From Piscicola geometra (Eukaryota > Annelida > Clitellata > Hirudinida > Piscicolidae), in contig OX030970.1 in NCBI GenBank assembly GCA_943735955.1, positions 4,711,869 through 4,775,868 of the forward strand: a stretch of DNA of 64,000 nt. The letters are read 5' to 3'. Of the stretch, positions 11,830-40,664 are shown piece by piece. The notes beneath the pieces were generated by a model. The model saw only the letters and a list, made by a program, of their open reading frames with translations. It was not told the origin of the DNA and searched no databases. Within the stretch, counting starts at the first letter, position 1. Every line of letters starts with the position of its first letter. The translations under genes were made by a program, and so were the position numbers.

Positions 11830-14800
11830 TGCCATGATTCAAATGTAAAGTCATCATTGCAAGGAATTCTTCTAGATACTTGTTAATTTAAATTATCTAA
11901 AATGAACGCTTTTAAAAATTTTTGGTTATTAATTTCTAGACTGTTGGAAAAGGATGATAGCAAGGTATTTAAAAACTTTTAATGATTTAAACATCGTTCT
12001 TAGAAAAGAATTAAAAGTATTTTAGAAAGCGACTTTTGTTATTTTGGGCGCTACAAAGGTAGATGTGTTAGAAATTATCACTGTAGACGAAATTCCCGGG
12101 TTTATCCCGGTCATTCCAACTAGCCTCTATCACAGAAGACGAAATTCTTGAATTTTCCCGGTCATTTCTTATCACCAGAATGTATTAAGAATGTCATGGA
12201 AGCTCTGCACATTCAGTAAACACGTGAGAATCGGCTTCTTTGCGAAAAAATTGGATGTTTAAAAGTGTGGTTAAGTTCAAACGTCTTAATTAAATGGATT
12301 CTTTAAAGTTTTTTTCCCAATTTTTAATTATTTTTAAGATGTCCTTGAGTGTCATTGTTGCCGTTTTGTGTCGTCAAAACTAACGATTTAAGAGGCAAAA
12401 ATTTAATCGAAAGATATTTTTAACCTTAGGTGTATCGGCTCAAAGAAAAACACAGTGGTCATAAAAACTACACTTTTTAAGCACATTAATACATTGTCCA
12501 TGAAAATACGAGGTATTACATAAAGTTAGAATACATCTCGTCAGTTTTCGGCAGGTAGATATACATTTACTCAGACGTTAACAATGAGAAGGTAGTGCTT
12601 ATAAAGGTAGGTGAAGCAGGAGGCTCACTGAATTGGTCTTTAAATTCCCTTTTAGGACGTTCAGACTGTGCAATGTTTATGGGAAGAGTTGTTTTCTCGG
12701 CAATAACTAGGGTAGTGTTGTTGTGTTGGTTGAGGATATAGTGAAGTGATGGTTGCGTAAGTAGTATTTGCAGTCGTAGATTTGAGAATAGTTGCATTGA
12801 AAGTTTGCCTGAACTTGGAACAAAAACTTTTTAAGTTCAGAAGAGTTTTTCATCTTATTAAAACATCACATAATTTAAATCGGTAAGTTAAACATTTATA
12901 TTCTGTATATTTTTGGATGTACCAATTACACTAACATTTACTTAAACGGTTTTTATTTTAAAATAGGAGTAAAAAGCATCTATTAAAAATTATATTTAAT
13001 ATAGGGATAATATTTGAATTAATTTACTTGATTTAAAACTTTATTTTTTTAATGTATATTGAAGTGTAATAATAGTGCAAATATCTTTGAAACAATATTT
13101 TTAGTGCATTTACCAGTTTGTTTAAAATATTTCTTTATTCGGTGATTTTTGCATAAATAAAAAAAAATAACAAAAGTTTTCAAACTACAGATTTGTTATG
13201 AAAATCTGCTTATGGGTTAAATGAACGCAGGACCTTTTTTAAACAGTTAAAAACAGTGAAAGTGCAGTATATGTCTGTCAATAAACATTAAACATACCCT
13301 CCAAAAGCCAGCATCCAGTGGAAATGGCAGATTTTCATTTGGAATCCTAAAAAGAAAAAGCTAGAAAAACACTTGGAGGCTGACAGAGTGAAAGAACGGG
13401 GAAGCAGCTGAAAAGACTCGTCCAGGACTAGCATGCCTGGTAGAAGCTGGAAGGCTGCCATTCCAAGACGGGACAACAGGCGAGGATTGATAGATGGTGC
13501 TATTAGAGCTATAATGTATTAGAGCATTATTGTAGTGGTGTATAATCTAAACGGGCTTCTATGCCACTTGGGTTGTAAATTTTTCAATACGAGTTTATGG
13601 GTTACTAGGACATCGGTTGCACTCAAATCTACTGCTATTAACCGTTGCTCAAGCCGAAAGTCGCTACACACGCGGCTCTCTTTCACTCAAGAATATAACT
13701 ATTCCCAAGAAAAAATAAATAAAATGGCTATACGCCACTATAATAATGCTCGTCATTATTATTTATTATTATTACCATTATTATTTTTTAATGTTATTCC
13801 CCCAATGACCCATCCATTCTCCTTGTGCATTGGAGATCTAGAGAAAATTAAAGACTTCTCGATTAATTGTATTTGTGTTTTCACTAACTTTATAACACGT
13901 TCTCTTCAAACGTTTCTCAACACTTTGTTTAAATATTCATTCATTTAATTCTCCACTCATGATAATCTTAATTCCTCAATGCATCTGCCTGGAGCAGGGT
14001 TGATTCTCAAGGTTTCATAGAGCTTTCTCGTTACACATACCCGATAATGCCCTACGAAATCCTGAGGACACACCACCCACTTCAATAGTCTAAGTATTCT
14101 TTGTTTCTTACACCAAGTTTTTCTCATTGTTACTTTAACGAGGCCATTTCAAGATGTTTTCTGGGCGGGTCGAAGCATGCTTGGAAGGTCACAAGTCGAC
14201 ACATCCGAACGGAGAATATAATGAAGAATATTTAAGAATATTGAAAATAACATTTTTTTATTTAAATCAAACAGTAAAAATATTATTTAAAAATTCAATT
14301 TGAGTGTTTTTTTTTCTTTTGAGAATCTTCAATGAAAATCCAGTAACTGAAATTGTGAAATAAGGTATATTTTCTCCAATAAAAAATAAAAAGTTATTAA
14401 TACAAAAAAAATATTTTTTTATTAATCCAAATGACCTTAACCTATTTAAAATAAACTCATATGAAAAGCGATTTTGGAAGTGTATGCTTCAATATTTCCA
14501 TTTAATTTAAGTGACATAATAACGTGGATTTATCACTTTATGCATATTTTAGTGAAATTAATATTATAATTATTTTTCTAATAAACTATAATATGACGCG
14601 AATCATACAAGGTATTGCAAGGCGTTGAGATTACCAATGGAAAATCTTTTTATTTAATATATTACAATTATATTGTAGTCTATTATGAAAATAGTTATAA
14701 TATTATTTATGAAAAGCACACACCAGTTGTGGAAGAACTTGTTCAAAATGGTGTAGTGTTGCCGTGTGCTTTCCTTCCTCCTGATGATGATGGTGATGAT

Positions 14801-15170
14801 GACGGTGAAAATGATTATGATAATTATATTGATGATGATGGCGGTGATGATGATGATGATGATGATAATGGTCTTATGATGATACTAAATATGATGAAGA
14901 TGATGATGTTAACAATTTTGGATATTGGTTCGTAAGGTCATCACCTTGGCAACGAGTAGCACCCTCACAAGAGCCTCTGAGGTGACAATTGAACATATAT
15001 AAATTATAAAGGTATAAGCTATAATCTTTTCATCATCATCATCATCATCATCATTATCATCATTAGTCTCATCGTCATTGACATCATCTTTAGCATCATC
15101 ATCATTAATTTTATCAAACTTATAACTACAATCAACTTTTACAAATACGTCAAAATCATCCTGCTTTGTG
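11830..15170. other. AT-rich intergenic DNA with minor repeats
   Basis: There is no recognisable gene. A diverged direct duplication around 12088 and 12150 shares GACGAAATTC...CCCGGTCATT. A dispersed repeat copy (about 13527-13590, motif ACGGGCTTCTATGCCACTTG) matches one near 50345-50400. Imperfect (GAT)n lies at 14781-14910 and (ATC)n at 15027-15110. A 76-codon minus ORF at 12567-12797 is not recognised. Confidence 0.5.
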
Positions 15171-15175
15171 TTATG

Positions 15176-16396
15176 CAGGCTGAATTACCCCTCTCAAATG
15201 GTGAGACTTTTCTTTCCTCAAATCACTTTTGCACGCAAAGACGTATTCCAAACGAAAAATCTTCCCAAGCGCCTCCAGCCCTACCGAAGCATTCCTTCCC
15301 ACATCTTTTGGTCTTCCTGCCTTATTGCATTAAAAACCACCGGATTAGGGATCAAATAGACATTGGACGAAAGAGCCCTTAAAGAGAGACTCTACCCCTA
15401 ACTCTAACCTTACTTTTACTCTAACCAGAGGTCTTATTTTCTTAAGGGCTCTTTTTTGAGATCTATATCGTAAGTTTTTGTTAAGGTCTATTTCGGACCA
15501 GTTCTCTCTCACGGTTCATCTAACCGGGGGTTCACAAAGTTGTTAAACTGATTCACTTTTTGGATTTTCTTTCGACCATTTTGAGATGACACATGATGCT
15601 TGGCTTTGATACTGCCTCCTAAATACTGTTGGCTTTCTACGTATTCATAGCCTGGTCTCAAAGGTTTGCAGCATTGAGGTACAAATGTAAAAAGTGAAAC
15701 AAACTTTAGAATGACGGAAAAGATGTTAAACAATGAGTAGAGAATAAATTTGACGGAGCTTGTCTTCCTCATACTTACAGAGAGTGAAAGTGGCGAGCTT
15801 ACAAGCGTCTTCAGCAAAAGGAACTTCACCAAGACGCCAGAACTCTGGAACAACTTCAAGCTTATCATTTTACGCCATGATTTACCATTTCAGTACATTG
15901 ATTGCCTTACTCTCAAAGTTATTTTCCAGATCATTAAAAAATGAGATAGAAAATCTTTTAGGCAGGATGCATCTTCCATAGTGTCACACATTTTTCTAAT
16001 TTAATTTAATATCCTTTTTTAATTTATAAATATGATAATTTATTAATGTTAATAATCTTTGAAAAATGAAAATACTATAGTTGTTCACCAGAAACAAATG
16101 ATTGCACAAGAGTGGAACAGAGCTGGCATTGAGTAAGTGGTACTGCAAAAGAATTTTTTTTATTGAGATAAAAATTTTATTTCAAGATTTTTATTTGAGA
16201 ATAATTAAATATTGAAAGTAAATTTTTATTCGAATTGTTCCATATTTTTAAAACCCTCATAAAAAATTTTATATAAAAAATGGATATAAACATTTAGTTT
16301 TCCTGTCCTTGAAATTGTTCTCTAAGATCTCAGTTACTAACTCCTGTTGGGATGAAATGGATGAATATTACAAATGGAAGTGGTCTTTTCCTAAAG
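15176..16396. other. Unresolved exon-like segments
   Basis: Several splice-bounded, protein-like stretches occur here, but I could not join them. Minus strand: a stretch reading VPEFWRLGEVPFAEDACKLA ends at the strong donor CT|GTAAGT near 15780, and a later stretch (about 15510-15650) reads GYEYVESQQYLGGSIKAKHH and stops at 15509 after NPRLDEP. Plus strand: VHQKQMIAQEWNRAGIE ends at GTAAGT near 16133, and CWDEMDEYYKWKWSFPK lies near 16345-16395. Together they suggest one or two small unidentified genes. The names, strand and borders remain open. Confidence 0.35.
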
Positions 16397-16891
16397 TTTA
16401 AAACAAGTTAAGTTTAGTTAGTAATAGTAGAAAGTTTCTAGTAAAAACTAAGCCAATAAATTTTATTGAATAAAAGTTTTATTTATTTATTATAAAACTC
16501 AGTAATTTTGGAATACAAGAGTTTTTGAAAAAACTTAGAAGATTTGATCCCTGGACTTTCAAATCATATTTTGTCAATTTAATTATTTCAATCTTAATAA
16601 CTAAGACAACTTTTGAACTAAATGAGTCTTATTATCAGAGTCTGATTTGGACCCATGTGTTAGAAGAAACATAATATTGAATTGAACCTTTGTGAAATAA
16701 TTTTCAGTTTCTGAATTCATTTATGCAAAATAGTTTTTAGTTCAGAGCTGCTTCAATGAAATATTATAAAGATAACAATTTAAATTAAAATTATAATTTT
16801 GTCCGATTTTAAAAAGTACCAAAAGTGAACTCACGAAATAATTTATCAAAGATTATATAATGCTTCATTTCTGTCATTAAGAGACTCCAAA

Positions 16892-18524
16892 ATGAACAAG
16901 ATTTTATTTAAAACGCCGAAAAGATTAATTTCAGTAAGATTTTCGCATTTCAGAGCAAAAGAGCAGCGAACCAGGGAACTATTAGACACAATATTGAGGG
17001 TGGACCATGCAGGCGAGAGTGGCGCAGTGAGAATCTATGAAGGTCAACTGAGGGTTCTGGGAGGCTCTAGTTCAGCAAGATGCATACAGGTTTAGTTGGA
17101 ATCAATGGGCTTTAAATACGTAGTTTTTAGAGGTTATACTATAACTGTTATAGCTTCTTTCACACTATTCCACCCTTTAGCTTTGTAATTCTCGGTTTAT
17201 AACACACTTCTATCTCAGGAAATGAAAGAAGGAGAGGAGGGGCATTTAAAACAAATTGAAGCTTTAATGCTCACAAATAGAGCCCGTCCATCTCTCTTGC
17301 TTCCTCTCTTCAACACTGCTGCATATGCTCTTGGTAACTTTGTAACTGTTTTGGTTTTCATTAATGGATAATTTATTAAATATCTCTTTATTACGTGAGA
17401 TCATTGAACAATTTTTGAATCTTAAACATTTTTCACATTGTTTCCCTTCATTATCATGCTTCACATATTATTTTTTATTTACTTTATTCTTTTTTCACAC
17501 TACTTCTACACTGATTGTGAAATGTTAAAGAACATAAGCTATTTTCCAAGTTGCACATTTTTATGTACTAGTTGCAAATCCATCACTACCCTAACTTCAT
17601 CATCATTACAGTAGTAACTAGCACTATCATCTAGAATGCTATCATTATCATCATCATCATCACTACCACCATCATCATCATCATCACAGGGGTAACAACA
17701 GCCTTGATGGGTACTAGGGCTGCTATGGCTTGCACTGTGGCAGTGGAAACTGTCATCGGAGAACATTATGACAAGTCAGTGATGGTGATGATGATGATTA
17801 TGGTTATAATTATGATGATGATGATGACGATGGTGATGATGATGGAAAGGGGTGGTGATGATGAAGAAGAAGATGATGGTTCTACACTGATTGTTGCAGT
17901 TGTTAAAAATTGTTTTTCAATATTTTGATTAAATAATAATTTTAATAGTTTTATTTAATTAATTCTGATTAATGGTTTTAAAATATCAATTGTTTATGAT
18001 TTCAATTTATTTCAAATTGTGTTAATTTTTATTCATATTTTTGAAAACAGTCAAATGAGGAGTCTATTGAAGGATGCAAAGAACAGTCCCGAAAAACACG
18101 AAAAACTTATACAAGTTAAACTTCGTTTTGTATTTTTTTATCCTTTTTGTTTATAAAAATAGATATCTCTTTATGAAAAATAGTCGAATAATCATTTAAA
18201 ATGGTCATTTTAATATTTTAAAAGTTTTAAAAAACCATTAAATGATAAAAATGACGTTTGGCTTCAGTTGCTAGGGAAACTACGCGATGAAGAGCTCGAG
18301 CATTTGGACACTGGTTTGGAAAATGAGGCAGAAAAGGTTTGATATGATGTTTTGTGATAATAAATTTAAAAAAAGAAAAAAAATAGTTATGATGATGATG
18401 ATGATGATGAAGAGGAAGATGATGATGATGATGATGATCCACACAGGCGCCTCTGTACGAAGCCTTGTCTTCCGCCATAAAGACTGGCTGCAGGGCGTCC
18501 ATATGGCTGGCTGAGCGCATTTGA
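16892..18524 (+). CDS. COQ7: 5-demethoxyubiquinone hydroxylase, mitochondrial (COQ7/CLK-1), complete, 6 exons
   Basis: Exons: 16892-17089, 17219-17333, 17690-17774, 18051-18114, 18268-18336 and 18447-18524. Every junction is GT-AG and in phase, giving 202 residues. COQ7 is a di-iron hydroxylase that carries out the penultimate step of ubiquinone synthesis on the inner mitochondrial membrane. The first ~25 residues are basic and Phe-rich like a mitochondrial presequence. The six iron ligands are all visible: Glu in VRIYEGQ (after VDHAGESG), Glu and His in KEGEEGHL, Glu in CTVAVETVIGEHY, and Glu and His in RDEELEHLDTG. The C-terminus matches the usual ICxxAIYLSERL-like end (CRASIWLAERI). Length is normal for the family core. 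Introns 2, 3 and 5 hold (ATC)n or (GAT)n tracts beside exons 3 and 6. The gene converges on the lectin gene, with 420 bp between the stops. Confidence 0.97.
17639..17688. repeat. (ATC)n tract ending at COQ7 intron 2 acceptor
   Basis: Imperfect ATC repeat that runs straight into the CACAG acceptor of COQ7 exon 3 and replaces a normal pyrimidine tract. It is complementary to the (GAT)n tract on the other side of the exon (17781-17880). Confidence 0.9.
17781..17880. repeat. (GAT)n tract at start of COQ7 intron 3
   Basis: Imperfect GAT/ATG repeat beginning six bases after the donor of COQ7 exon 3. A further (ATG)n tract at 18391-18438 precedes exon 6. Confidence 0.9.
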
Positions 18525-18944
18525 ATTTAGCCGTCAATGAGAATTATGTTTTTTTATGAATAAAAAATAAAATAAAAGAAAAATCAGGTTTTTTAATTAA
18601 ATCATGTTCGATTAACGCAAATAAAATTATTAATAAAAGTTACGCTCCTTTATTTAAGATTATTTTGTTTTTAGAATCGTGATACAGAATATAAGATATG
18701 AGACATCGCTGTAATCAAATATCTTCTACTTGTGATGGAGCTATAATATAGCTGCTATATGGAGACTAAGTGCTTCCGAGATAAAGAAATTATTGATTTG
18801 AAAAATAGTTTTTATTGGACATTTAAAGTTTTACAATTGTCTTTTCAAATGATTGCTAGTGCATAATTAATTAGTAAAGACGAATAATCTACGTTGGATT
18901 ATAATCTTCTAATAAACATAATTATTCATGTGTTGCATCCTCCA

Positions 18945-20437
18945 TCACGCCCAATGACTCGTCCCTTCTTCAACGACCTGAGACAAGGTCAGGTAGTATT
19001 CCGAGCCCATCAGCTCACAAATAAACTCACCGTTTTTCTGAAAATTTTATTTTGCTTAATCATTTTGTATCGATTTATTTCTTGTTTAAATATTTAAATG
19101 TCGATTGATATGATTAACTCAGCTTTGAGTTCGAGGCTTTTACGCCAAAGTATTTCATATCTCGAATGACTTTTTAAAAAGAATGTTCGAGAACAAGTTG
19201 TAGCAATGAATGAATTTAATGTAGCGCTTTTTCAGAGCACTTGACTCTGATGCACCTTTCTGAGGTTGAAGGAGGTGCAGATGTTGTTTCTTAGACACAC
19301 CCAACTGCAGTACAAGGCGCTTTGGTGGCTGTTCACTTCAACCCACAAAACCGATCCATTTATCCATGTACCTTCGAGCTTTTTGTTAAACTGCTTAGAT
19401 GCTGCAACTATGGTGAATGTATTTAATAAAAAGCGTTTCAATTGGATTTCATAATAAAATCAAATAGAAACGCATTTCAGAATTAAATATATTCAATTGA
19501 AATTAATTAATTTTTTAATTATTTAAAAAACTCGTTTATCGACTAACTTTTTAGAGTTTTTGGCTTTTTGCAAATCAGTCCGAAGAGAAAACTACATCTT
19601 TTATCCCTCCATCTATTTCCAGTCAAACGCACACAGCATTGGTCGTTACCAGGGTAAGCGACATCCCAAAACATTTCCAGCATGGGACTTCCATCCAAAA
19701 AGTACGTTTCTCCCATCACTAAACACTCCTTCTTGTAGACGCCCAGCCAAAACTCCCGGCCCCGTAGTTTTGAATCAGACCTGCATTCAAACAAGCTAGG
19801 TATTTTAGAGATTGAAAATGGGTCAATTTAAGGAACAAAACACTAAGTTCTAACTAATTTCAGAATCAGAATAGTGGTAAAATTTCATTTCAAATTTGTA
19901 AAATTTCTTTTAAAGAAGATTCTATTACTTCCCTTAATTGTTTATAATTCAGAGCTGCTTCAATGAAATTATATAAGAAACAAAACTCAATATTTAATTT
20001 ATAACTTCCCATAAAAACCCATTTGTTACAAACTGCGAATGGTTCGAGAGCATGTCGATCTCCTGGTCAGAGGTCGTCGACGCCAGTTGGCCTCCAAACT
20101 TTCTGCAGTGCGACGAGGCGCTGAAGTAGTCGTAGGATTGTGCGTCAAAGAGGTAGTAGAAAGAACCCCTGTCTATCCAATCGGGTCCGGGAACCGCTTC
20201 TTGAATACCTTGACTTTTTGCTGGTTGTTAAATAAATTTGATGAAAATTATTTAAATGATTTTTTAAAATTATAAGTTTTAAATATTTATAACTTGAATA
20301 CAATAATAAAATGTAAAAAGTTAAATTAAGTGGAAGAATGAAAGTTGAAGACCATCGCTTGGGTCATCAAAGTAGACGGTGAGAGAAGAGAGTGCAGATG
20401 AGAAAATATAGAGGTACAGACATGCCAGCAAGTACAT
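18945..20437 (-). CDS. Secreted C-type lectin domain plus PAN/apple domain protein (complete, 5 exons)
   Basis: Exons: 20353-20437, 20034-20220, 19548-19780, 19256-19401 and 18945-19037. All are phase-consistent and give 247 residues. Residues 1-20 (MYLLACLYLYIFSSALSSLT) form a clear signal peptide. A C-type lectin-like domain follows (about 40-165): DWIDRGSFYYLFD, HCRKFGGQLAS, REFWLGVY, CCVRL, NRWRDKRCSF and LICKK, with the four canonical cysteines. The EPN or QPD sugar-binding triplet is absent (YPGND in its place), so calcium-dependent mannose or galactose binding is doubtful. A PAN/apple-like domain follows (about 170-240): YCSWVCLRNNICTSFNL then FICELMGSEYYL. An alternative stop (TAG at 19543) just past the third donor would give a lectin-only form. 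The donors of exons 1 and 2 (GTCTTC, GTTTGT) are weak. Confidence 0.86.
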
Positions 20438-20501
20438 GCTAACTAAGTGTCAAGTCTTCCAACTTTTATCCACGACCTAACTTGAAACAAGCTTGCCAGG
20501 G

Positions 20502-20509
20502 TTTATATA
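20502..20509 (-). promoter_or_regulatory. TATA box of the lectin/PAN gene
   Basis: TATATAAA on the minus strand, about 65 bases upstream of the ATG at 20437. This leaves room for a start site near 20475 and a 5' leader of about 40 bases. Confidence 0.65.
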
Positions 20510-21540
20510 CACAAACCAAAAAAGAGTTGGAAAGCTGAAGATTCATGGATCAATTGTTTCGAAAAGACGACATCTCTGTCGGCATCTTCCAAGCATTGTT
20601 TTTCTTTCTTATTAATGCTTTTATTCAAAAGGCATGATTGTCTTGAAAATTGGTCGGCATTATTATTAGAATTACGAAACAAAATTAATCATTGAATGAA
20701 TACAAAATAAATTATACAAAAATTGAGTGGTCACGAAAGCTAATGTAAGGAACAAATATTTCAGATTTTTTCTCGCTTGGTTCTTCATACAAAGAAAGTC
20801 ACTTAAGAAGTCATTACTTTAATTGTCTCTGAGTCTTTTTTTCATTAAAATTTTTTTTACATTCATGTCAGATTATTCTGGAAACAATGCATGCACTTAC
20901 GAATGGTATTTAGGTATGTTATCTCATGGATCTTGAAGACGCTATTGTTTTATATTACCGAAAAAACGTATGAATAAATTGCATTTTTAAGTGTATAATA
21001 ATATCTTACTAAAAAATCCACACTTGAAAAAGCACCCTTAAAAAATCTCATTAAAAAATATTCGCCCTAAAAAATTAATAGATTTAATCAACCAATGCAT
21101 GCTCGCTTTCACTCACTTCGGAAAAAACCATTTTTATAAAAAAAATTGAAACGTTTTTTTGAAAACTTTGGCAAATTGTAAAACATTTTGTATAGTAAAT
21201 AATTATAAATAAATCATAGATTTTATAATCAACTTAAAGGTCTGATGAAAAAATGTGACATTCAACTTGAGAATACAGATATCTGTTAAGGTCAATTTTG
21301 CCCGTCTCTGGCATACATCGGACCATCAAGCGCTATTTTATTCATTTTTTCAGCATTAAATCTTAATTTTAAAGGCTAGTGCGGTTTAAACGTTGAGTTT
21401 TTTTGTGAAAAAGCTCGAAACCATCGAGACACGTCACCAGGCAGCGTGGAAAGTTCTCGCACTTCCAAACAATTAACTTCCACAATTCTGCTGTCACGAT
21501 CTCTGCATAGCTTAGCAACTGTTTTTCATTTTCATTTGGG
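20510..21540. other. Intergenic DNA, nothing recognised
   Basis: AT-rich sequence with no coding pattern, RNA gene or repeat element that I can identify. Confidence 0.5.
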
Positions 21541-21766
21541 GAGCAGGGATGGCTTAGATGGTAGACGTCAGACTCCCAACTCAAGGTTTGCCAGTTCGAA
21601 TCCCTGATAAGCAACCGTGAACTATCATTTACCTAGTGTAAATGATGCGGTGTTTGCGACGTATGCATTGAGAGATGTGTACGTCGTGTGGAGTGGCGTC
21701 TCTGGCGCATAAGAACCATTGTAACATGGACTGCCTCTGTCGATTATTATCATTACTAGGACATGC
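21541..21766 (+). mobile_element. tRNA-derived SINE, copy 3
   Basis: Box A TGGCTTAGATGGTAGACG and box B CAGTTCGAATCC are followed by the same body as copy 1 (GATGCGGTGTTTGCGACGTA, GTACGTCGTGTGGAGTGGCG) and CATAAGAACCATTGTAACA. This is the closest match to copy 1. The tail ends in short ATT/ATC units. Confidence 0.88.
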
Positions 21767-22002
21767 CAAAAAATTTTCTTAATTAAAACTTAATTTTTTA
21801 AAAATCTAATTTTTAAATTAAAAAAACGGTTCTATGAACATTTGGGCTAACCCAATAGCGATGGTCTGGTGGTGGTCTGATTAATGACCAATGTTTGAAG
21901 GAATTGAACCACCATGACTCAAAAGAGGCTTTATTCAATCAGATGTGAAAATCGCCATATTTGTTTAAAACGTTATTTTAAATAACCGTAATAAAAGAGC
22001 AA

Positions 22003-22004
<2 letters not shown>

Positions 22005-22090
<86 letters not shown>
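22005..22090. repeat. (AGT)n microsatellite
   Basis: Pure AGT/GTA repeat of about 85 bp. Confidence 0.95.
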
Positions 22091-22091
<1 letters not shown>

Positions 22092-22179
22092 AGATTCATG
22101 ATACGGATGATCAAAACAGGAAAAGTTAGTAAGATAAATGCGAAATTTACAATATAGCATAAAAATAATTCCAAATAAA

Positions 22180-22326
<147 letters not shown>

Positions 22327-22719
22327 TGTGAAAACGCCAAGAGAATATCTGGCAGGCGCGACCTTCCAGCGGTGGTCGCTCAATGGAGAGTTGCATGGTG
22401 GGCCTGACTTGCTTCCCAGAGGCGATTTGATTGCCCGCCAAAGGTTCAGACAACAGCTGATGCACAGTTTTTCGCCTGAATCACCCGAGGTCTAATATTG
22501 TTGAATAAATGGAGGGTTGGTGAATTGGATGATGATTTGATGTGGTTTAATTCAACTTGAAAAAGATGCATTGAATCAAATCAATGACGCTCTCTATTCA
22601 CCTCAGTCGTTATAAACTGTTCATAGTTCGCAAAAGAGCCTGAAAATAATTTGCGCCAAAAGCTTGTGTGCAAGGAAGCAGAAGAAATAAATGTGATTTG
22701 ATTGTGAATGGAAAGATAA

Positions 22720-22990
22720 TGGTGATAGTGAAATAATGATGATGGTGGAAGAATAATGATGATGATGATGGAAGGATGTTTATGATGATGATGATGATGG
22801 AAGGGTGATGATGATGATGATGGAAGGATGATGATGATGATGATGGAAGGATGATGATGATGATGATGGAAGGATGATGGAAGGATAATGATGATGATGA
22901 TGATGGAAGGGTGATGATGATGATGATGATGATGGAAGGGTGATGATGATGATGATGGATAGAAAATGATGATGGTGGAAAGATGATATG
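22720..22990. repeat. (GAT)n with GGAAGG spacers
   Basis: Clusters of three to six GAT units separated by GGAAGG, in irregular higher-order repeats. It lies downstream of the RBPJ stop codon. The stretch 22991-23676 contains further short GAT/ATT runs but no gene. Confidence 0.85.
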
Positions 22991-23676
22991 GTGGAGAATG
23001 TGAACATTTTTGAACGATTTCGATTAAAAATCGTCAATGAAATGTAAATAAAACAGAACAAAAAACTACGAAACAATGCATGTTCGATGATGATAATGAT
23101 GTGGTAATGGTGATGATAATGATGAAACGGAAAAGCTTCTTTATAATATCATCACTATCACAGACGCCGGTAGAGCACAATGATGTCATAATGGTGAAAT
23201 GATCTTTCAATGGCCGTTTGAAATGGAGTATATAGTTGTGTATAAGTCATTTATTAATCATGTATTAATCATTTAATTATTATTATTATATATAAATAAT
23301 TTGCTTATCATTTTTAATCATGAAAAGCGATGAAATAATCATGACGTCACGGTTCTTGGCGAATATAGACAACTTGGCATCAAGCCCACATCCTAGAACA
23401 GTCTTTCATCAAATGGCTTAAGCTTTCAACTATGACTTATGGTGGTGGCTTATTACAAAAAGATATTTATAACAGCTATATAATATCCTTTTTGTGATAT
23501 AGTTATTTTATTTGTTTATTTATTTATTATCATCATCATCATGAATAAGAAAGTTTAATATAATAATGATAATTATTATAAATAATTATATTATTATTAT
23601 TAAGTTAATTAATTCAATTCTTGGTGTTGTCAATGTATGCATTATTCCATTGCCGGTGAGCATGTAGATGGAAGAC

Positions 23677-39706
<16,030 letters not shown>

Positions 39707-40622
39707 TTAAAAATAATTAATTGAAATAATAATAATAGTAATACAAATTAGACTAAAACTTTTTATTTTACATAAACCTCAAGAAACTATTTTTCTGACT
39801 AGGCTACTCGCCATGATTGAAACTAAAAACCTCTCTGGTAAGTCTGGGAGTGTCGACAAGGAATAATTCCAACCCCTTAAAACGAAAATATTCCATGCAA
39901 AAAACAAGATAATCATTATCATCATCATCATCATTATCATCCCCACCACAGCCTTTTAAGTACATAAAGCTTAGAGCAGACAACGCCGAGGATTTCTAGA
40001 CGGGCTTGACAGTAACGGCAATAAAAACGACCCTGACGATGAAGGAAGACCACAACAAGGAGCACATCAACTCCTCCTCGATATGAGTTTAAATGCCAGT
40101 GAATGACGTTGCCAAGTAGTCAGTAAAGCACTCCACCAACACTTGAACAATCCATCAAAGCATCCTCACGCTCTGAAGCAGTTACATTGACACTGCCACA
40201 AATTTAATCTTTATAATAATCTCAACAGAAAAAAGATAAAAAGTATCATCATCATCATCGCCATCATCATCATCATTACCACCACTACCACCACCATCAT
40301 CATCACCACTACCATCATCATCATCATCATCATCCTCGTTAACAAAACCACTATTTCATCATTTTCCTGAGCGCTAAACATGCCACATCTCTGCTCAAAA
40401 GACAATCAATCATGGAATCTGTTTGAAAACACCATTGGAAGCCTGTCCGTCAGCGCTGAAGACATGTTGATGGAGGCAACAGGTGCTCGTGGAGGTTTGC
40501 TCGGAAAACAAAAGAAATTGCAGTTCGGAGATGCTCGGATGGGTTGTCGTGAAGGGCAAATATATGAAGAGGAAGTCGCCAAGCCGGGAGATGGCAAGGA
40601 AGCGGCCAAACTCACACACACT

Positions 40623-40664
<42 letters not shown>

